Assembly (NCBI GenBank): GCA_022606135.1
Contig: JABYQN010000004.1
Span: 1,674,001-1,738,000, forward strand
DNA length: 64,000 bases
Reading direction: 5' to 3'
Source of the DNA: Fomes fomentarius
Taxonomy: Eukaryota; Basidiomycota; Agaricomycetes; Polyporales; Polyporaceae
The stretch's first letter is position 1. Each line of letters starts with the position of its first letter. A program made the translations under genes and the position numbers. The notes below the pieces were generated by a model that ran no database searches, was not told the origin of the DNA, and saw nothing but the letters and a program-made list of their open reading frames with translations. Below are positions 26,982 through 38,196 of the stretch, one piece after another.

Positions 26982-28252
26982 TTACGGGCAGAAGGTGACG
27001 GTGTAGTCAGCTGCGAGGTTGACATCGCAGAAGTGCAGCGCCGTGCCGCTCGGCTCATCGAAGGCAAAGGCGTAAGAGTTCGGGCAGTTGTTCTCTATTC
27101 AACGACACACCGTTCAAGCACGCCACAGTAAGATGAAGGGTGGGAACAGACGTACTGAAGTACGAGTAGAACGCTACGCCAGAGGCCGTACACGTGTTTG
27201 GGTTGCTGAACGTACCCGTGCAGCAATTCGGGTTGTTCACTGTACGCAGCCGGGTCAGTAGAAAGCATTGTATCTGCAAGTCTGAGGGAATTACCGACCT
27301 GGATCGCCCAGACCGGCTTCGCACGCGCTCTTGCAACCAACGGGGAATCCAGTAGAGTCGAAGGGGCCCTTGAGTTGATCCGGGCCTTCTCATACAGAGC
27401 TCAGTCAGTACTTGTATACTTTGTGGTAGCAACGTGGAACGCACAGTTGGGGCCAAGGTCGACCGGGCAATCGGCGACGGAGCAGCCCTTGTTGTTGTTG
27501 ATCCTCAGCGGAAGGTTGTACCCATCGACCAGAGAAACTGGAGTTGTCCCCATTGTCAGGCTTGATCACATACAACCCCGCTAGAAGCCCTACCATCATA
27601 AGCGTCTTGGCCGTTCATTCCGAGCGTGAACTCGGCAAGAGTGGCGGGAGGAACACCCTGAAGTAGATACATAAGTGAAGTCACACGGAGCACGACGGCG
27701 AGACTCTCTCGTGTAACTTACGGGATTGATGCAGACAAGGCCACCATTACAGCCACCGTCAAGGCAAGAGTTGGGTCCCGGAGTCCCGTTGTTGAAGTCG
27801 CAGTCACGGCGGGCCTGCAGTGACCCGAGCGTGTGTCAGAATGCGCTCGCTGTCGAATCGATCACACACTGACCCAGATACGTCCAGCCTGCCAATTGTC
27901 CGGCACGGTGAATGTCACAGTCTGGAACGCGTCTTGCTGCCATCTGGAAGCAAGGATGGTGTGTCGTTGAGCAGCAGGTTGCTATTTACGAACGGACGTA
28001 CCCTCCAGGTTGGCTCGGTGCGGTGCCGGCCCCAGTAAAAATCTGCGATCATTTAGTACTGCGGTTCCAAAGGTTCGGAGTATGGTGTGGGAAAGCGTAC
28101 AGCAGGCCTAGAAGACAGTCAGATGTCCGTTCTCGTGTACAGGGTGGAGCCACATACCAAATGGTGAAAGGGCATTGGTTAAAGACAGTAAACGTCCTAG
28201 CCGCAGCCGAAGCAACGAACACGAGGTTCACAGCAATGGAAAGACTCCTCAT
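26982..28252 (-). CDS. Thaumatin-like protein, copy 2
   Basis: The signal peptide MRSLSIAVNLVFVASAAA is followed by RTFTVFNQCPFTIW. Exons then read IFTGAGTAPSQPGG, VTFTVPDNWQAGRIW, ARRDCDFNNG, CLDGGCNGGLVC, GVPPATLAEFTLGMNG, SLVDGYNLPLRINNN, GCSVADCPVDLGPNC, DQLKGPFDSTGFPVG, CKSACEAGLGDP, NPNCCTGTFSNPNTC, FYSYF, CPNSYAFAFDEPSGTAL and DYTVTFCP, with stop TAA. Order and spacing match copy 1. The micro-exon is GCCTGCT at 28101-28107. This copy is closest to copy 3 in both coding and flanking sequence. A LINE has inserted about 300 bases upstream of the start, which may have separated the gene from distal promoter elements. Confidence 0.94.
28101..28107 (-). other. 7-nt micro-exon of thaumatin-like copy 2
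   Basis: On minus: tctag|GCCTGCT|gtacgc. It completes Trp-Pro-Ala between CPFTI and IFTGAG. Confidence 0.85.
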
Positions 28253-28546
28253 GGTTCGCAGTTGAGGATAGTGTGGGGAGAATGGATAGTGAGTAGTGGA
28301 GGGCACTAGATAATAGCGTTGTCCGCTGCTCTCTGAATTTGGGTCAGTCTGCATGGCCTTTTATACTGCGAGCTGAGGGCACAACGCGCTCTAGAAGCAA
28401 GAAGAGAACATTGAATTGGCTGCCTGGAGAAGAAGTGTGCCTGGACGTAACCTGCGATCCGTCGAGAACATAGGGCCTCATGATATCTAGTCGGTGGTCC
28501 AGCGTGATACACCAACGATGTATCAGGTGCCGGAAGAGCACTCTCG

Positions 28547-28559
28547 AAAGAAGGGATTG
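28547..28559. repeat. LINE target-site duplication, left copy
   Basis: AAAGAAGGGATTG is present here and again directly after the element's A-tail. The first three A bases could also belong to the tail in the right copy. Confidence 0.9.
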
Positions 28560-28720
28560 GACCCCTCTTGACCTACTACCACCACCAGCAGGTATTTTCC
28601 CACGCTAAAAAACTCTACTAGGGGAGAGTTCAGCGTGCGGTAACTCCCTTCTGGCCGGTACTCACGGTGCCCTGAACGACATATTCACTTACATAAAGTC
28701 CCTGGAGGGGTCTTTCCACC

Positions 28721-30406
28721 ATGGCCGACAGTCAGACGTCATTGACAGGCCAGGGAAAAAGAAGCACGGCGGCGGCTTCTTTAGGCGCCAGTGCCAGCTC
28801 AGCGGCGAGCAGGTCGGCTGCAACGTCGAGGCAAGCGAAGAAACCTCCCACAACGCAGAAGACTCTCTTTGAGGACGCCGAGAAGATCATCCCGGACCTC
28901 GACGCGGCGGTCGCGTTCCTACGGCAGCGCCAGCTCATCCCGCCGGGCGAGGACTCGGTCTCACCGGCGGCGCTCACGACGGGCCTGCTTCATTTTGCTT
29001 TCGCCTCGCCGGCCCAGGACCTCGCCCGGAAGGGCCTGATTGCGTTCGCGCACATCACCAAGGCGGTTCTCTCCCGACGGCTACAGGACTCCATAGCGCC
29101 CATAGTTGCAGAACGGGTCGAAACGCAAATTCAGAACAGGCTCGACCACCAGACGACGCAGATGGAAGAGAAGTTGGAGGAGGCCACGAACGCGCTGGAC
29201 GAGGTTAGGAAGGAGGCGGACCAGTGGGTGGAACGTCTGGAGGCGGCGTGCATGCGGGTGGAACAGGCGGAGGATAAGGTGTTAGGACTGCACAAGGAGC
29301 TGCAGATGGCGGGGCAGGCAGCGCAAACTCCAGGTGCGTCGCATACGGCGCCATCCCCACTGACCCTCGAGGCCGCTCCTGTGCGCACGCGCAGGGCGGT
29401 CAACTTGGCAGACCTATTACAGCGCCAGCTCCTCGTACGCGGGGCAGCCCTCAAGGATCCGCAAGGAAACACCCTCTCCGACCGGGAGGCCCTGGAGCGG
29501 GCACGGCAGGCCCTGGATCTCATGGCAAAAGATGGGCTTACGCCGCCGGCGGGCAGCACAATCGAGACGGCCAAGGTACAGTCCCACGGCGACGTCGTTT
29601 TCACTTTCTCGAACGTCGCCGTCGCGCGTTGGATCGTGCGCCAGCACGTGTCCGTCGCCTTCTCTCGAAAAATGGGCATGGAGGCCCGTATCGTGGAACG
29701 TCTATACAAGCTCGTGGTCGAAGGTGTCCCGGTCGGCTTCGAGCCCCACAGTGCGGCGGGCCTCCGGGGGCTGGAGGAGGCGAACGGCATGGAGAAGGAA
29801 TCACTCAGCCGGGCGGAGTGGATCAAACCCCCGGAGAAGCGTCATCCTGGGCAGCGCACAGCGTTCCTGCTACTCACCGTCTCGGGCATCGAACAGGCGA
29901 ACCGCGCGCTCAAGGGCCTCACGATCATGGGGCGGCGCGCTCTCGTCCGTCGCGAGCTTATAGAGCCCAAGCGCTGCGCCAAGTGTCAGAGTTACGACGG
30001 CCACTTCGCCAGGGACTGCCCGATGGAGCATGACGTTTGCGCTACGTGCGCGGGGGACCACCCAACAGCGCGATGTGCTGTGAGGGACCCGTCCGACTAT
30101 CGTTGCGCGGGATGTGACGTCTCTGGCCACGCGGCGTGGGACCGCAACTGTCCAACACTGCGTTCAAAGGTGCGAGCTCATGTCGCCCGTCGCGCTGACA
30201 GTGGCTTTAGGTTCTTCGTGACGAACAACCCGGAGACCTGGGTCACCGAGGAGGACGACTTGCTCCATGCGCCTCCCCCCCCCACGGTATGGTCACAGGT
30301 CCGCCACCGCTTCACCGAGGTCGACACGCAGCAACCGGGCCCGACACAGACCCGGCTCGACGGTTTTATGCATGGTCGATCGCCCGCTGACGCGCGCCGT
30401 CCATGA
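28721..30406 (+). CDS. LINE ORF1, gag-like RNA-binding protein
   Basis: 561 residues. The N-terminus is Ala/Ser-rich. Residues ~130-200 (QIQNRLDHQTTQMEEKLEEA, then a heptad-like charged run) should form a coiled coil. A conserved middle region with VVFTFSNVAVARWIV and KLVVEGVPVGFEP resembles an RRM-like fold. Three zinc knuckles near residues 418-477 follow: CAKC...H....C, CATC...H....C and CAGC....H......C. Proteins of this kind coat the element RNA in the ribonucleoprotein. The stop overlaps the ORF2 start by four bases (ATGA), which suggests coupled translation of ORF2. Confidence 0.92.
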   Translation: MADSQTSLTGQGKRSTAAASLGASASSAASRSAATSRQAKKPPTTQKTLFEDAEKIIPDLDAAVAFLRQRQLIPPGEDSVSPAALTTGLLHFAFASPAQDLARKGLIAFAHITKAVLSRRLQDSIAPIVAERVETQIQNRLDHQTTQMEEKLEEATNALDEVRKEADQWVERLEAACMRVEQAEDKVLGLHKELQMAGQAAQTPGASHTAPSPLTLEAAPVRTRRAVNLADLLQRQLLVRGAALKDPQGNTLSDREALERARQALDLMAKDGLTPPAGSTIETAKVQSHGDVVFTFSNVAVARWIVRQHVSVAFSRKMGMEARIVERLYKLVVEGVPVGFEPHSAAGLRGLEEANGMEKESLSRAEWIKPPEKRHPGQRTAFLLLTVSGIEQANRALKGLTIMGRRALVRRELIEPKRCAKCQSYDGHFARDCPMEHDVCATCAGDHPTARCAVRDPSDYRCAGCDVSGHAAWDRNCPTLRSKVRAHVARRADSGFRFFVTNNPETWVTEEDDLLHAPPPPTVWSQVRHRFTEVDTQQPGPTQTRLDGFMHGRSPADARRP

Positions 30407-33400
30407 ATGAGGCCTCTACCACTCTCCGCATATGGCAGCAAAATCTGAACAAGTCGAACGTCGCACAGCAGGACCTGCTGAGCAAGGTTTTACCCACTAA
30501 CTATGATATTATCGCTTTACAGGAACAATATGTAGACTTCAAAAACCTCACCAGGAGCACATCACATTGGAGGGTACTGTATCCGACGCTGCGGGATCCT
30601 GACACAGCCGGCCGCGCACGCTCCGCCATGCTCATCAGCAAGAAGCTGTCGACCAACGCTTGGTCCCCGGTGACAATACCGCACCCCGACGTCACGGCGG
30701 TCACGATCAAGACGGAGCACGCCTCGATTCACGTCTTCAACCTATACGTCGATGGCGGACACGACATGGTCCTTCACGCTGCAGCGCGGGCGACCAGAAG
30801 GCTCTGCATGGACGAGGGTGTCCACGAATTCGTGTGGCTGGGGGACTTCAATCGCCACCACCCGAGTTGGGACGACCACAGCAACGCGCATCTTTTTACT
30901 AGGCAAAACCTCGAGCGCTCCGAGTTACTAATGCGCTATCTTGCAGAATTCGGTATGAACATGGCACTCCCGCAAGGGGTCGCTACGCTGGAGGCGACAC
31001 GCACCAAAAATAGGACACGCCCGGACAATGTTTTCTGCACCGAAGGAGTCATGGAGCACCTGCGCCATTGCGCCGCGCTCCCTGCTGACCGACCTGCGTG
31101 TACTGACCACTTCCCAGTGCATACAATCTTCGGTATCCCGATGGCGGCCGCACCTCTCCGGCCACGGCGCGACTTTCGCCGAGTGGACTGGAGCGAGTTC
31201 GACCGCTCGCTGGCCGCACGACTGGAGGCACGCGCCTTCCCGGGCAAGATTACCTCGGTGTCGCGCTTCGACAGCGCACTGGATGCACTAATGTCTGATT
31301 TGCAGGAGACTATCGCTGAACATGTCCCGATGGCCAAGGACACACCTTACACCAAGCGCTGGTGGTCGAAGGACCTCACGAAGATGCGGCGGCAGAAGGA
31401 GAAGCTCGGCAGGAGATCCCACCGCAGTCGAGCGGACAAGCAACACCCCGTCCACGCTGAGTATCGTCGCTACAGGAATCGCTATACTGACGCTATCCGT
31501 GCAGCCAAGAATGACTTTTGGAAAGCGTGGATCGACTCTGTCGACTCACGCACGGTCTGGGATGCTAACCGGTTCCTTAAGCGAGGCTCGACAGATGGAG
31601 GCAACGCCCGCATCCCTCCCATCAACATTACTGGGGTCGACGGCCAGAACAGGGTCCTCACGTCCAATGACGAGAAGGGAAGGGAGTTCTACGATACCTT
31701 TTTCCTCCCACCGAGTACAGAGCCCATCCCGTGCGGCCCCTACCCGATGCCGAGGTTCACCTTTCGCCCAATAACAGACGACCAAGTGCGAGGCGCTATT
31801 CGGGCGCTGCGCACCTTCAAGGCCCCAGGACCGGACGCCATCCCCAACGAGGTTTACAGGCACTGTGCTGACACTCTCTCCCCCATTCTAGGCACCCTCT
31901 TCCGCGCGACGTTCGAACTTCACTACTACCCTGACCGGTGGAAGATGTCGGACACCATCGTGCTTCAGAAACCGGGCAAGTCGGACTACACCGTGGCTAA
32001 GTCCTGGCGCCCGATTGCGCTGCTGAACTGCATGTCCAAGATCCTGTCCCGGTGTGTCGCAGACATACTCGTCTATGAGGCTGAAAAACGCTCCTTGCTG
32101 GCTAACCTGCAGTTCGGGGGCCGTACGGGCCGCACAACTACTGACTCTATCCATTTAGTTACGAAGACTGTTAAGGATGCCTGGCGCAAGCAACACGTTG
32201 CGTCCGTCGTCTTCCTCGACATCAAGTCCGCCTTCCCGGCGGCCTCGCCGGAGCGGCTGTGTCACAATCTGCGAATGCGGGGGGTGCCGGTGGAATACGT
32301 CGACTGGCTCAGGGTGAAGCTGGAGCATCGCCGCACCCAGCTCAAATTTGACGACTATGTCTCGGAGGCCTTCGAGATCCTTAGTGGCATCGACCAGGGC
32401 TGCCCATTATCGGTGATACTTTACGCCTTCTACAATTCTGACCTTATCGACAGTGCGATGCTCAAGAATGGCGAGACGGCTGTGGGCTCAATGGACGACG
32501 TCGCGCTGGTAGTCACCGGGAAGACCTTCGCGATCTGTCACGAGAAAATCCGCCAGTTCATGGAGCGGGTCGGGGGTGCGCTGGACTGGTCCCGCGCCCA
32601 CAACTCACGTTTCTCCCTCGACAAATTCGGCCTCCTCAATTGCAGGTCGCGCATGCAGGACCTCGGCCCGACGCTTCATCTCACGGATGGCACGACGATT
32701 ACGCCCTCAGACCACCATCGCTTTCTGGGGCTGCTCGTGGACCACCAGCTCCGTTTCAAGCAGCATGTGGCGCTGGCATACTCCAAGGGCAGCAAGTGGG
32801 TGGCGCAGCTGCGCCGTCTCGCGACAGCGCGCAACGGCCTCACGCTGGCGGTAGTCCGCCGCCTCTACTTGGCAGTGGTGGTTCCTAGCATGCTGTACGC
32901 CGCTGACACATTTCTGACCCCAGTGCGCACTCTCCGGGGACAGAAGCGGCAACATGGCTCGGTCGGACACGTGCGCCGGCTCGCTATGGTCCAGCGCCAG
33001 GCTCTCCTGGCCATGACAGGGGCCCTCCGCTCCACTGCAACGGACGTCATGCAGGCCCATGCTAACCTTCTCCCCTTTGACCTTCTAGTTGACAAGATCT
33101 GCCACCGTGCGGCAGTCCGCCTCTGCGCTCTCCCGGACACGCACCCGCTCGCGGCACACGTGCGCAGGGCGGGAGGGCGCTTCGTCCGCTCCCACCGGTC
33201 CTCGCTACACGAGTTGATGGACGCCTACCGCAAGTTCCTCGACTACAAACACACCGAACGTATTCAGCCCGCCAGACTCCATCCTCAGTGGCGGCCGCGG
33301 CACCGGGTGCATGTCATACACGACCGTGAGGCGGCTGCGGCGGACGACGCTCGCTGGGCGCGACGTGGAGCGTACCGCGTCTACACGGACGGCTCGGATG

Positions 33401-34325
33401 TGGACGGTGGTGTTGGAGCCTCGGCGATCCTCTATGGCCCCGGCCGCCAACGGCCTAGGAAACTTCATCTGCACCTCGGACCGTCGAGTCGACATACGGT
33501 ATATGAGGCGGAGATTGTCGCTACAATTTTAGGCCTTCAACTCCTCCGCTCCGTCCCTCAGGCCGTACGCAAGGCATCCATAGCTCTCGACAACATGGCG
33601 GCAATCCAGGCCTCAACTCTTCTGTCGACGGCGCCGGGACGCTATCTTACTGACATTTTCCACAGATACGTCGGGCTGGTGAAGAAGCAGCACCCGGGGG
33701 TGAGACTCACACTGAGATGGGTGCCAGGACACTCGGACGTGGCCGGCAACGAGGCAGCGGATGAAGCGGCTAAGGAGGCCGCAGGCGGGCTCACCTCGCC
33801 GCTTGCTAGGCTCCCGAAGGAGCTGCGTCGCCCGCTCCCCTCAGTGTCTCCAGGGCACGCCAGAACTTCGCCCAGGAGCTCAACCGCCGTGCGTCGGACC
33901 GATGGCGGACGTCCAGACGTGGACTCAGGATGGTGGAAATCGACAAGGGGCTACCTTCCCGGAAATACGCTGAGCATATCGCCCGTTTGACTCGCCGGCA
34001 CGCTAACGTACTTCTTCAGCTTCGTACAGGTCATGTACCGCTACAGACGTACTTTGAACGTATCGGAAAGGCCCTCACGACCACCTGCCCAACATGCCGG
34101 GAAGCGCCAGAGACTGTGCGGCACTACCTCCTCGACTGCCCGACGTACGTGCTGCACCGGGCAGTCCACTTCAGGCCACTCGGGTACTCTGGACGGAAGC
34201 TCTCGGTCCTGCTGAACTCCGACGACGCTCTGCGCCCGCTCTTCGCTTACATCAACGCCACGGGCAGGTTCCGACAGGTTTTTGGCTCCTTACCTGATCT
34301 CCCCGCAGATGAGGAGGAGGATTAG
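30403..34325 (+). CDS. LINE ORF2, endonuclease-reverse transcriptase-RNase H (one frameshift)
   Basis: Residues ~1-240 are an APE-type endonuclease (IIALQEQY, FVWLGDFNRHHPSWDD, CTDHFPVH). Reverse transcriptase spans ~470-760 with box A FLDIKSAF, SGIDQGCPLS, and the catalytic pair in GSMDDVAL. RNase H spans ~990-1120 (VYTDGSD, YEAEIVA, LDNMAAIQ, WVPGHSDVAGNEAADEAA). The frame then breaks at a C run (33837-33840). One base short there, the original frame stops at 33990, while the neighbouring frame continues with RQNFAQELNRR and a Cys-His motif CPTCREAPETVRHYLLDC to TAG at 34323-34325. This could be a real inactivating change or a sequencing error in a homopolymer. All catalytic residues are kept. 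Confidence 0.9.
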
Positions 34326-35088
34326 ATCTACATTCACCCGTCCGCTCCCCAGGCATGACTTGGCTGACCCTCTCCCCCTCTAGGCATGCATGACACGACG
34401 AGCGGACGCTCCCGATGGCGGCACAACGTCCAATGCCAGCCCCCTCCTCCCCCGATGCTCCATGCCGGGTGGCCATCCGATGCGGCGCGCCACGCGCTCG
34501 CCGAAGCCGCGCCAGTGCACGCTTGCGCCATGCGCCCAAGACCTCCCGCCTCAAGCGGCTGCCAATGCTAAGCCGGCCGCGCTTTCCCCTTCCCCCACAC
34601 ACATACCCCTTGGCAGCGGTCGCATGGCTTGCACGGCCCACTTGGGGGGGTAGGACGGCCCGCGCGAAGGCGGCGGGGTGCCCACGCGTAGCCCGTCGCT
34701 GCGGTGTCCCGACTTGAACCCGTGAGTTTAAAAGGTCCCCGTCCTGTCAGCGACCCCACCACATCCACGTCTACCATCGACGACTGCCCCTCACACCGAG
34801 CGCGCATATGCACGGCGTACTAGATTCGGTTTTTTCATTTACTGTACATACTGTCTCTCTCTGTCTCTGTCTCTCGGTCTCGCTCTCCTACCATACCGTA
34901 CCTTACTTTTTACCAAGCTAATGGCTCCCGCACACGCCGCGGTCTCCCTCTCCACTCCCCTACCTACGTTTCGAGAACCCCCCCTCTACGCCTAGTGCAC
35001 GCAGTTTGTCGATATGTGGTGTCATTGCCTACCATAGGGCCCGGCCCTCCAGGGCAATAAACAAGGATTCCAAAAAAAAAAAAAAAAA
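34326..35088 (+). other. LINE 3' untranslated region with polyadenylation signal and A-tail
   Basis: The region is GC-rich at first, then has a CT-dinucleotide run (about 34855-34890), AATAAA at 35056 and 17 A residues starting at 35072. No coding motif is present. Confidence 0.88.
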
Positions 35089-35098
35089 GAAGGGATTG
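35086..35098. repeat. LINE target-site duplication, right copy
   Basis: AAAGAAGGGATTG follows the A-tail and matches the left copy exactly. The sequence beyond it continues the paralogous flank of the thaumatin genes. Confidence 0.9.
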
Positions 35099-36904
35099 AA
35101 GACGCTCGGCAGAGCGGTATGACAGATCCGAAGTAGTTACGGGTTCGGCCTACGTAGTGAGCGGTAACATCATATGGGGGCGTTATATGGCTGGACACAT
35201 CGCAGTGCTGCGTCGGGGTGCTGAGTTGAGAGTGGATCTGAAAACGTCCGAGATGTCAGATGAAGGGGTTGTTGTCAAGATACTCAGTACAGAAAATAGA
35301 CCAGAGCGGATCTCTTTTACCGAGGCTCTGTCCGTGGGTTTTGTTTTCCACAGCGGGCGAAATACAGAAACATACTCCCACACAACCTCGTGCATCAACG
35401 TCGTCCTCGTCATCGATATGATGTTCACTATTTCTTATAGTGCGACCGAGTACATATAGGGTCTGATCAAGCAGATGTCAGTGATCAGAGAGCGTACGGC
35501 GACTCAGCTGACAGTTGGCATGCGGCACAACGTTCTATAGACAAGCGTCACAACCACATGGGGCCAGAAGAGGTATGACGCGAATGCAGATACAACGATG
35601 ACCCCAGCAATCGATGTAAGCCCTCTCAAAACATAGTATAGAAAGTCATATACGTACTTCCGTTGACACGACGGCGAGAGATCACCAGAATCTGTGGGAG
35701 GATAGCGGTGGCATGCGTCCGGCCCCGCAGGGCGAACAAGCCATTCAACGATCAGGGTTGTTGGAAGTACTGTTATTGTGTATGTCAACGGAGATAGAAC
35801 GTAAATAACGCGCGGAGCCTACCACATTCGCCGATGCCCGCTACGCATGCGCTTCTACAGCCGAGAACGAACCCCATGGACAGCCGGGCCTTTGGGTGGG
35901 GCAGGGCCTGCCGATAGATATGCGCTGAATAGTCAGCCGCAGCTCAGCTCGCGTGGCCACTCTAAGAGCGCGAATGTGCGAGGCCCGACAGGGTGGTCGG
36001 CGACGGACAGCATTTGCTGATGTCGTTCATACCAGTAGGCTGTATCCATTGGCGACGGAGACTGCGATCACACACACCGAACAAAGCCCTAGGCCTACCT
36101 ATTCATACCAGTGCCGTTCGCGCCTAAGAAGAAGTTCGGTCAGCGAGGAGCACCCTGGGAGTTGTGAGATTGTGAGCATGACGGATCTCCGTGACACCAT
36201 CGTACAATTCCAGTCGAAGCATTCCAGTGCAGGGAGGGCCGGCGTCACACTTTCCGTTCCGCGACGTGTGGCAGAATATCACCGTCCCTACACAATATAT
36301 ATGTAGTATATGTGTGCTTCTTTCGGGAGCCAACGATGCAAGAGTTCACACTCTTCAACTTAACACGTCGACGTCGCGGCGCTGTAGTGTAGACAGCGGC
36401 GACCGTGACTACCACGTCTTTAGAGAATCCACCTATATCCCAGTCAGTGTTATATACTAACTATTTGCATCTAGTGTTCGAGTAGAGGAGGGACGAGGAG
36501 CGGAGGAAAAGGGAATAAGTCCGTGTGTGCACCCCAGAACTCCAGGTCAGGCACGATGATTAGTCAGCGAGAGCAGAGCGCCATGGTCACTGGTCTACCG
36601 TGGCACACATAATATAGTGACATACCGCCACTGCGCCGACATTATACATCTGGTGTGATATCCCGGTGCGTGAGTATCAGCAACAGCCAAGCTCGACCTT
36701 GATCGACCTGTTCAACGACTCGTCGAGTAAATATGCGACAATATTGAGTGGGCACCGTTGTGACCAAACCGTCCCCAAACATAATACAACATTAACACTT
36801 GAACAAATACCGACCATATCTCTGCTCAAGCATCAACTTCTTCTTCCTGCTACCTTCAATTTATCCCTCAAGTTGTGAGATTCCGGTCTGCCATCCAAGG
36901 ATGC
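35099..36904. other. Displaced upstream flank of thaumatin copy 2
   Basis: About the first 500 bases are homologous to 38,495-38,980, so this is the original upstream flank of copy 2 moved away by the LINE. On minus the shared part reads MHEVVWEYVSVFRPLW here and MHENLVGVCIYIPLAG there. Both are broken frames, possibly a decayed membrane-protein gene (the 35504-35788 minus frame has hydrophobic runs such as SIAGVIVVSAFASYLFW). The remainder, to the stop of copy 3, holds nothing I recognise. Confidence 0.5.
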
Positions 36905-38196
36905 TTACGGGCAGAAGGTGATGGTGTAGTCAGCTTTCGAGCTGACAGGACAGAAGTGCAGCGCCGTGCCGCTCGGCTCGTCGTAGGCAAAGACGTAAGA
37001 GTTCGGGCAGGCGTTTTCTATCAATCATGGAGTGTGTTCAGGGGACACCACCATAGTAAAGGAAGGCAGGGGAAGGAGGACGTACTGAAGTACGAATAGA
37101 AGGCGACGCCAGAGGCCTTGCAGGTGTTCGGGTTGTTGAACGAACCCGTGCAGCAGTTCGGGTTGTTCGCTTGTGAGAATTACAGTCAGCGGAGAGCCGA
37201 GATGTATCAAGGACCAAATGCCTGACTTGGGTCGCCAAGACCGGCTTCGCATGCGCTCTTGCAACCGACAGGGAATCCAGTAGAATCGAAAGGACCCTTG
37301 AGCTGAGCCGGGCCTTCTCATGCACAGGTCGGTCAGCATCTGTTCGTCGAAGTATACGGACAGTTAACTGACAGTTGGGTCCAAGATCGACAGGGCAGTC
37401 AGCGACGGAGCATCCCTTGTTATTGTTGATCCTCATAGGGAGGTTGTACCCATCGACCAGGGAGACTAGAACCCATTGTCAGACTCGATGACAAGCTGCG
37501 TACGTCGAGTACGACGGTCGGCCTACCATCATAAGCGTCTTGACCGTTCAATCCGAGCGTGAACTCAGCAAGCGTCGCGGGAGGAACGCCCTACAGCGGA
37601 TATCAGCGATATTGCATGAGATTCGACAGCTGCACTATGCGACTTACGGGATTGATGCAAACGAGGCCGCCATTGCAGCCTCCATCAAGGCATGAGTTTG
37701 GACCCGGTGTGCCGCTGCTGAAGTTACAATTGCGGCGGGCCTGCGGTGGTCCAGACTTGTATCAGAACACGAGCAGGCTCTCCCCATCAAGGCAATTGCA
37801 CAACTGACCCAGATACGCCCAGCCTGCCAGGTTTCCGGCACGGTGAACGACACGGTCTGGAACGCGTTCTGCTGCCACCTAGGAGCAAGGGAGGTACGTC
37901 CATGAGGGGCACACTTGTATCAGCATACATGGAGGCCTACCCTCCGGGTTGGCTCGGTTTGGTGCCGACGCCAGTGAAGATCTATGGTCAGACATTATTT
38001 CGTTTCACGAGGCCCAGTATAGCATGTGGGATAGCGTACCGCAGGCCTAGTAGACTATCAGATGAACATCCCAGATAATGTAGGGAGAGGGAGGCACATA
38101 CCAGATCGTAAAAGGACACTGGTTATAGACGGTGATAGTCCTCGCTGCAGCCGAAGCGGCGAGCACGAGGTTCACAGCAATGGCGAGACTCTTCAT
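36905..38196 (-). CDS. Thaumatin-like protein, copy 3
   Basis: The signal peptide MKSLAIAVNLVLAASAAA precedes RTITVYNQCPFTIW. Exons read IFTGVGTKPSQPGG, VSFTVPETWQAGRIW, ARRNCNFSSG, CLDGGCNGGLVCINP, GVPPATLAEFTLGLNGQ, SLVDGYNLPMRINNN, GCSVADCPVDLGPNC, QLKGPFDSTGFPVG, NPNCCTGSFNNPNTC, CPNSYVFAYDEPSG and DYTITFCP, stop TAA. It is nearly collinear with copy 2, including introns and both flanks, so the pair arose by tandem duplication. The 7-nt micro-exon is GCCTGCG at 38040-38046. All frames appear intact and the cysteine pattern is complete. Confidence 0.94.
38040..38046 (-). other. 7-nt micro-exon of thaumatin-like copy 3
   Basis: On minus: actag|GCCTGCG|gtacgc. It encodes the end of Trp plus Pro-Ala. 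Confidence 0.85.

Larger units (their letters stand above)
28560..35085 (+). mobile_element. Full-length non-LTR retrotransposon (Tad1-like LINE)
   Basis: The element has a ~160-nt 5' leader, a gag-like ORF1, an endonuclease/reverse transcriptase/RNase H ORF2, a ~750-nt 3' untranslated region with CT-rich runs, an AATAAA signal at 35056-35061 and an A17 tail from 35072. It is flanked by a perfect 13-bp target-site duplication. The paralogous site near 38,500 lacks it and reads straight through (gacgctcggcag(a/g)gcggtatgacagatccga), so that is an empty-site proxy. Two overlapping frames, an APE endonuclease and an RNase H domain are features of the fungal Tad1 clade (family knowledge). Intact motifs and a perfect duplication suggest a recent insertion. 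Confidence 0.95.

Noticed and set aside
29131..29826. 231-codon minus-strand frame inside LINE ORF1
   Set aside because: It is the antisense shadow of a GC-rich coding region; the plus frame has the zinc knuckles and coiled coil.
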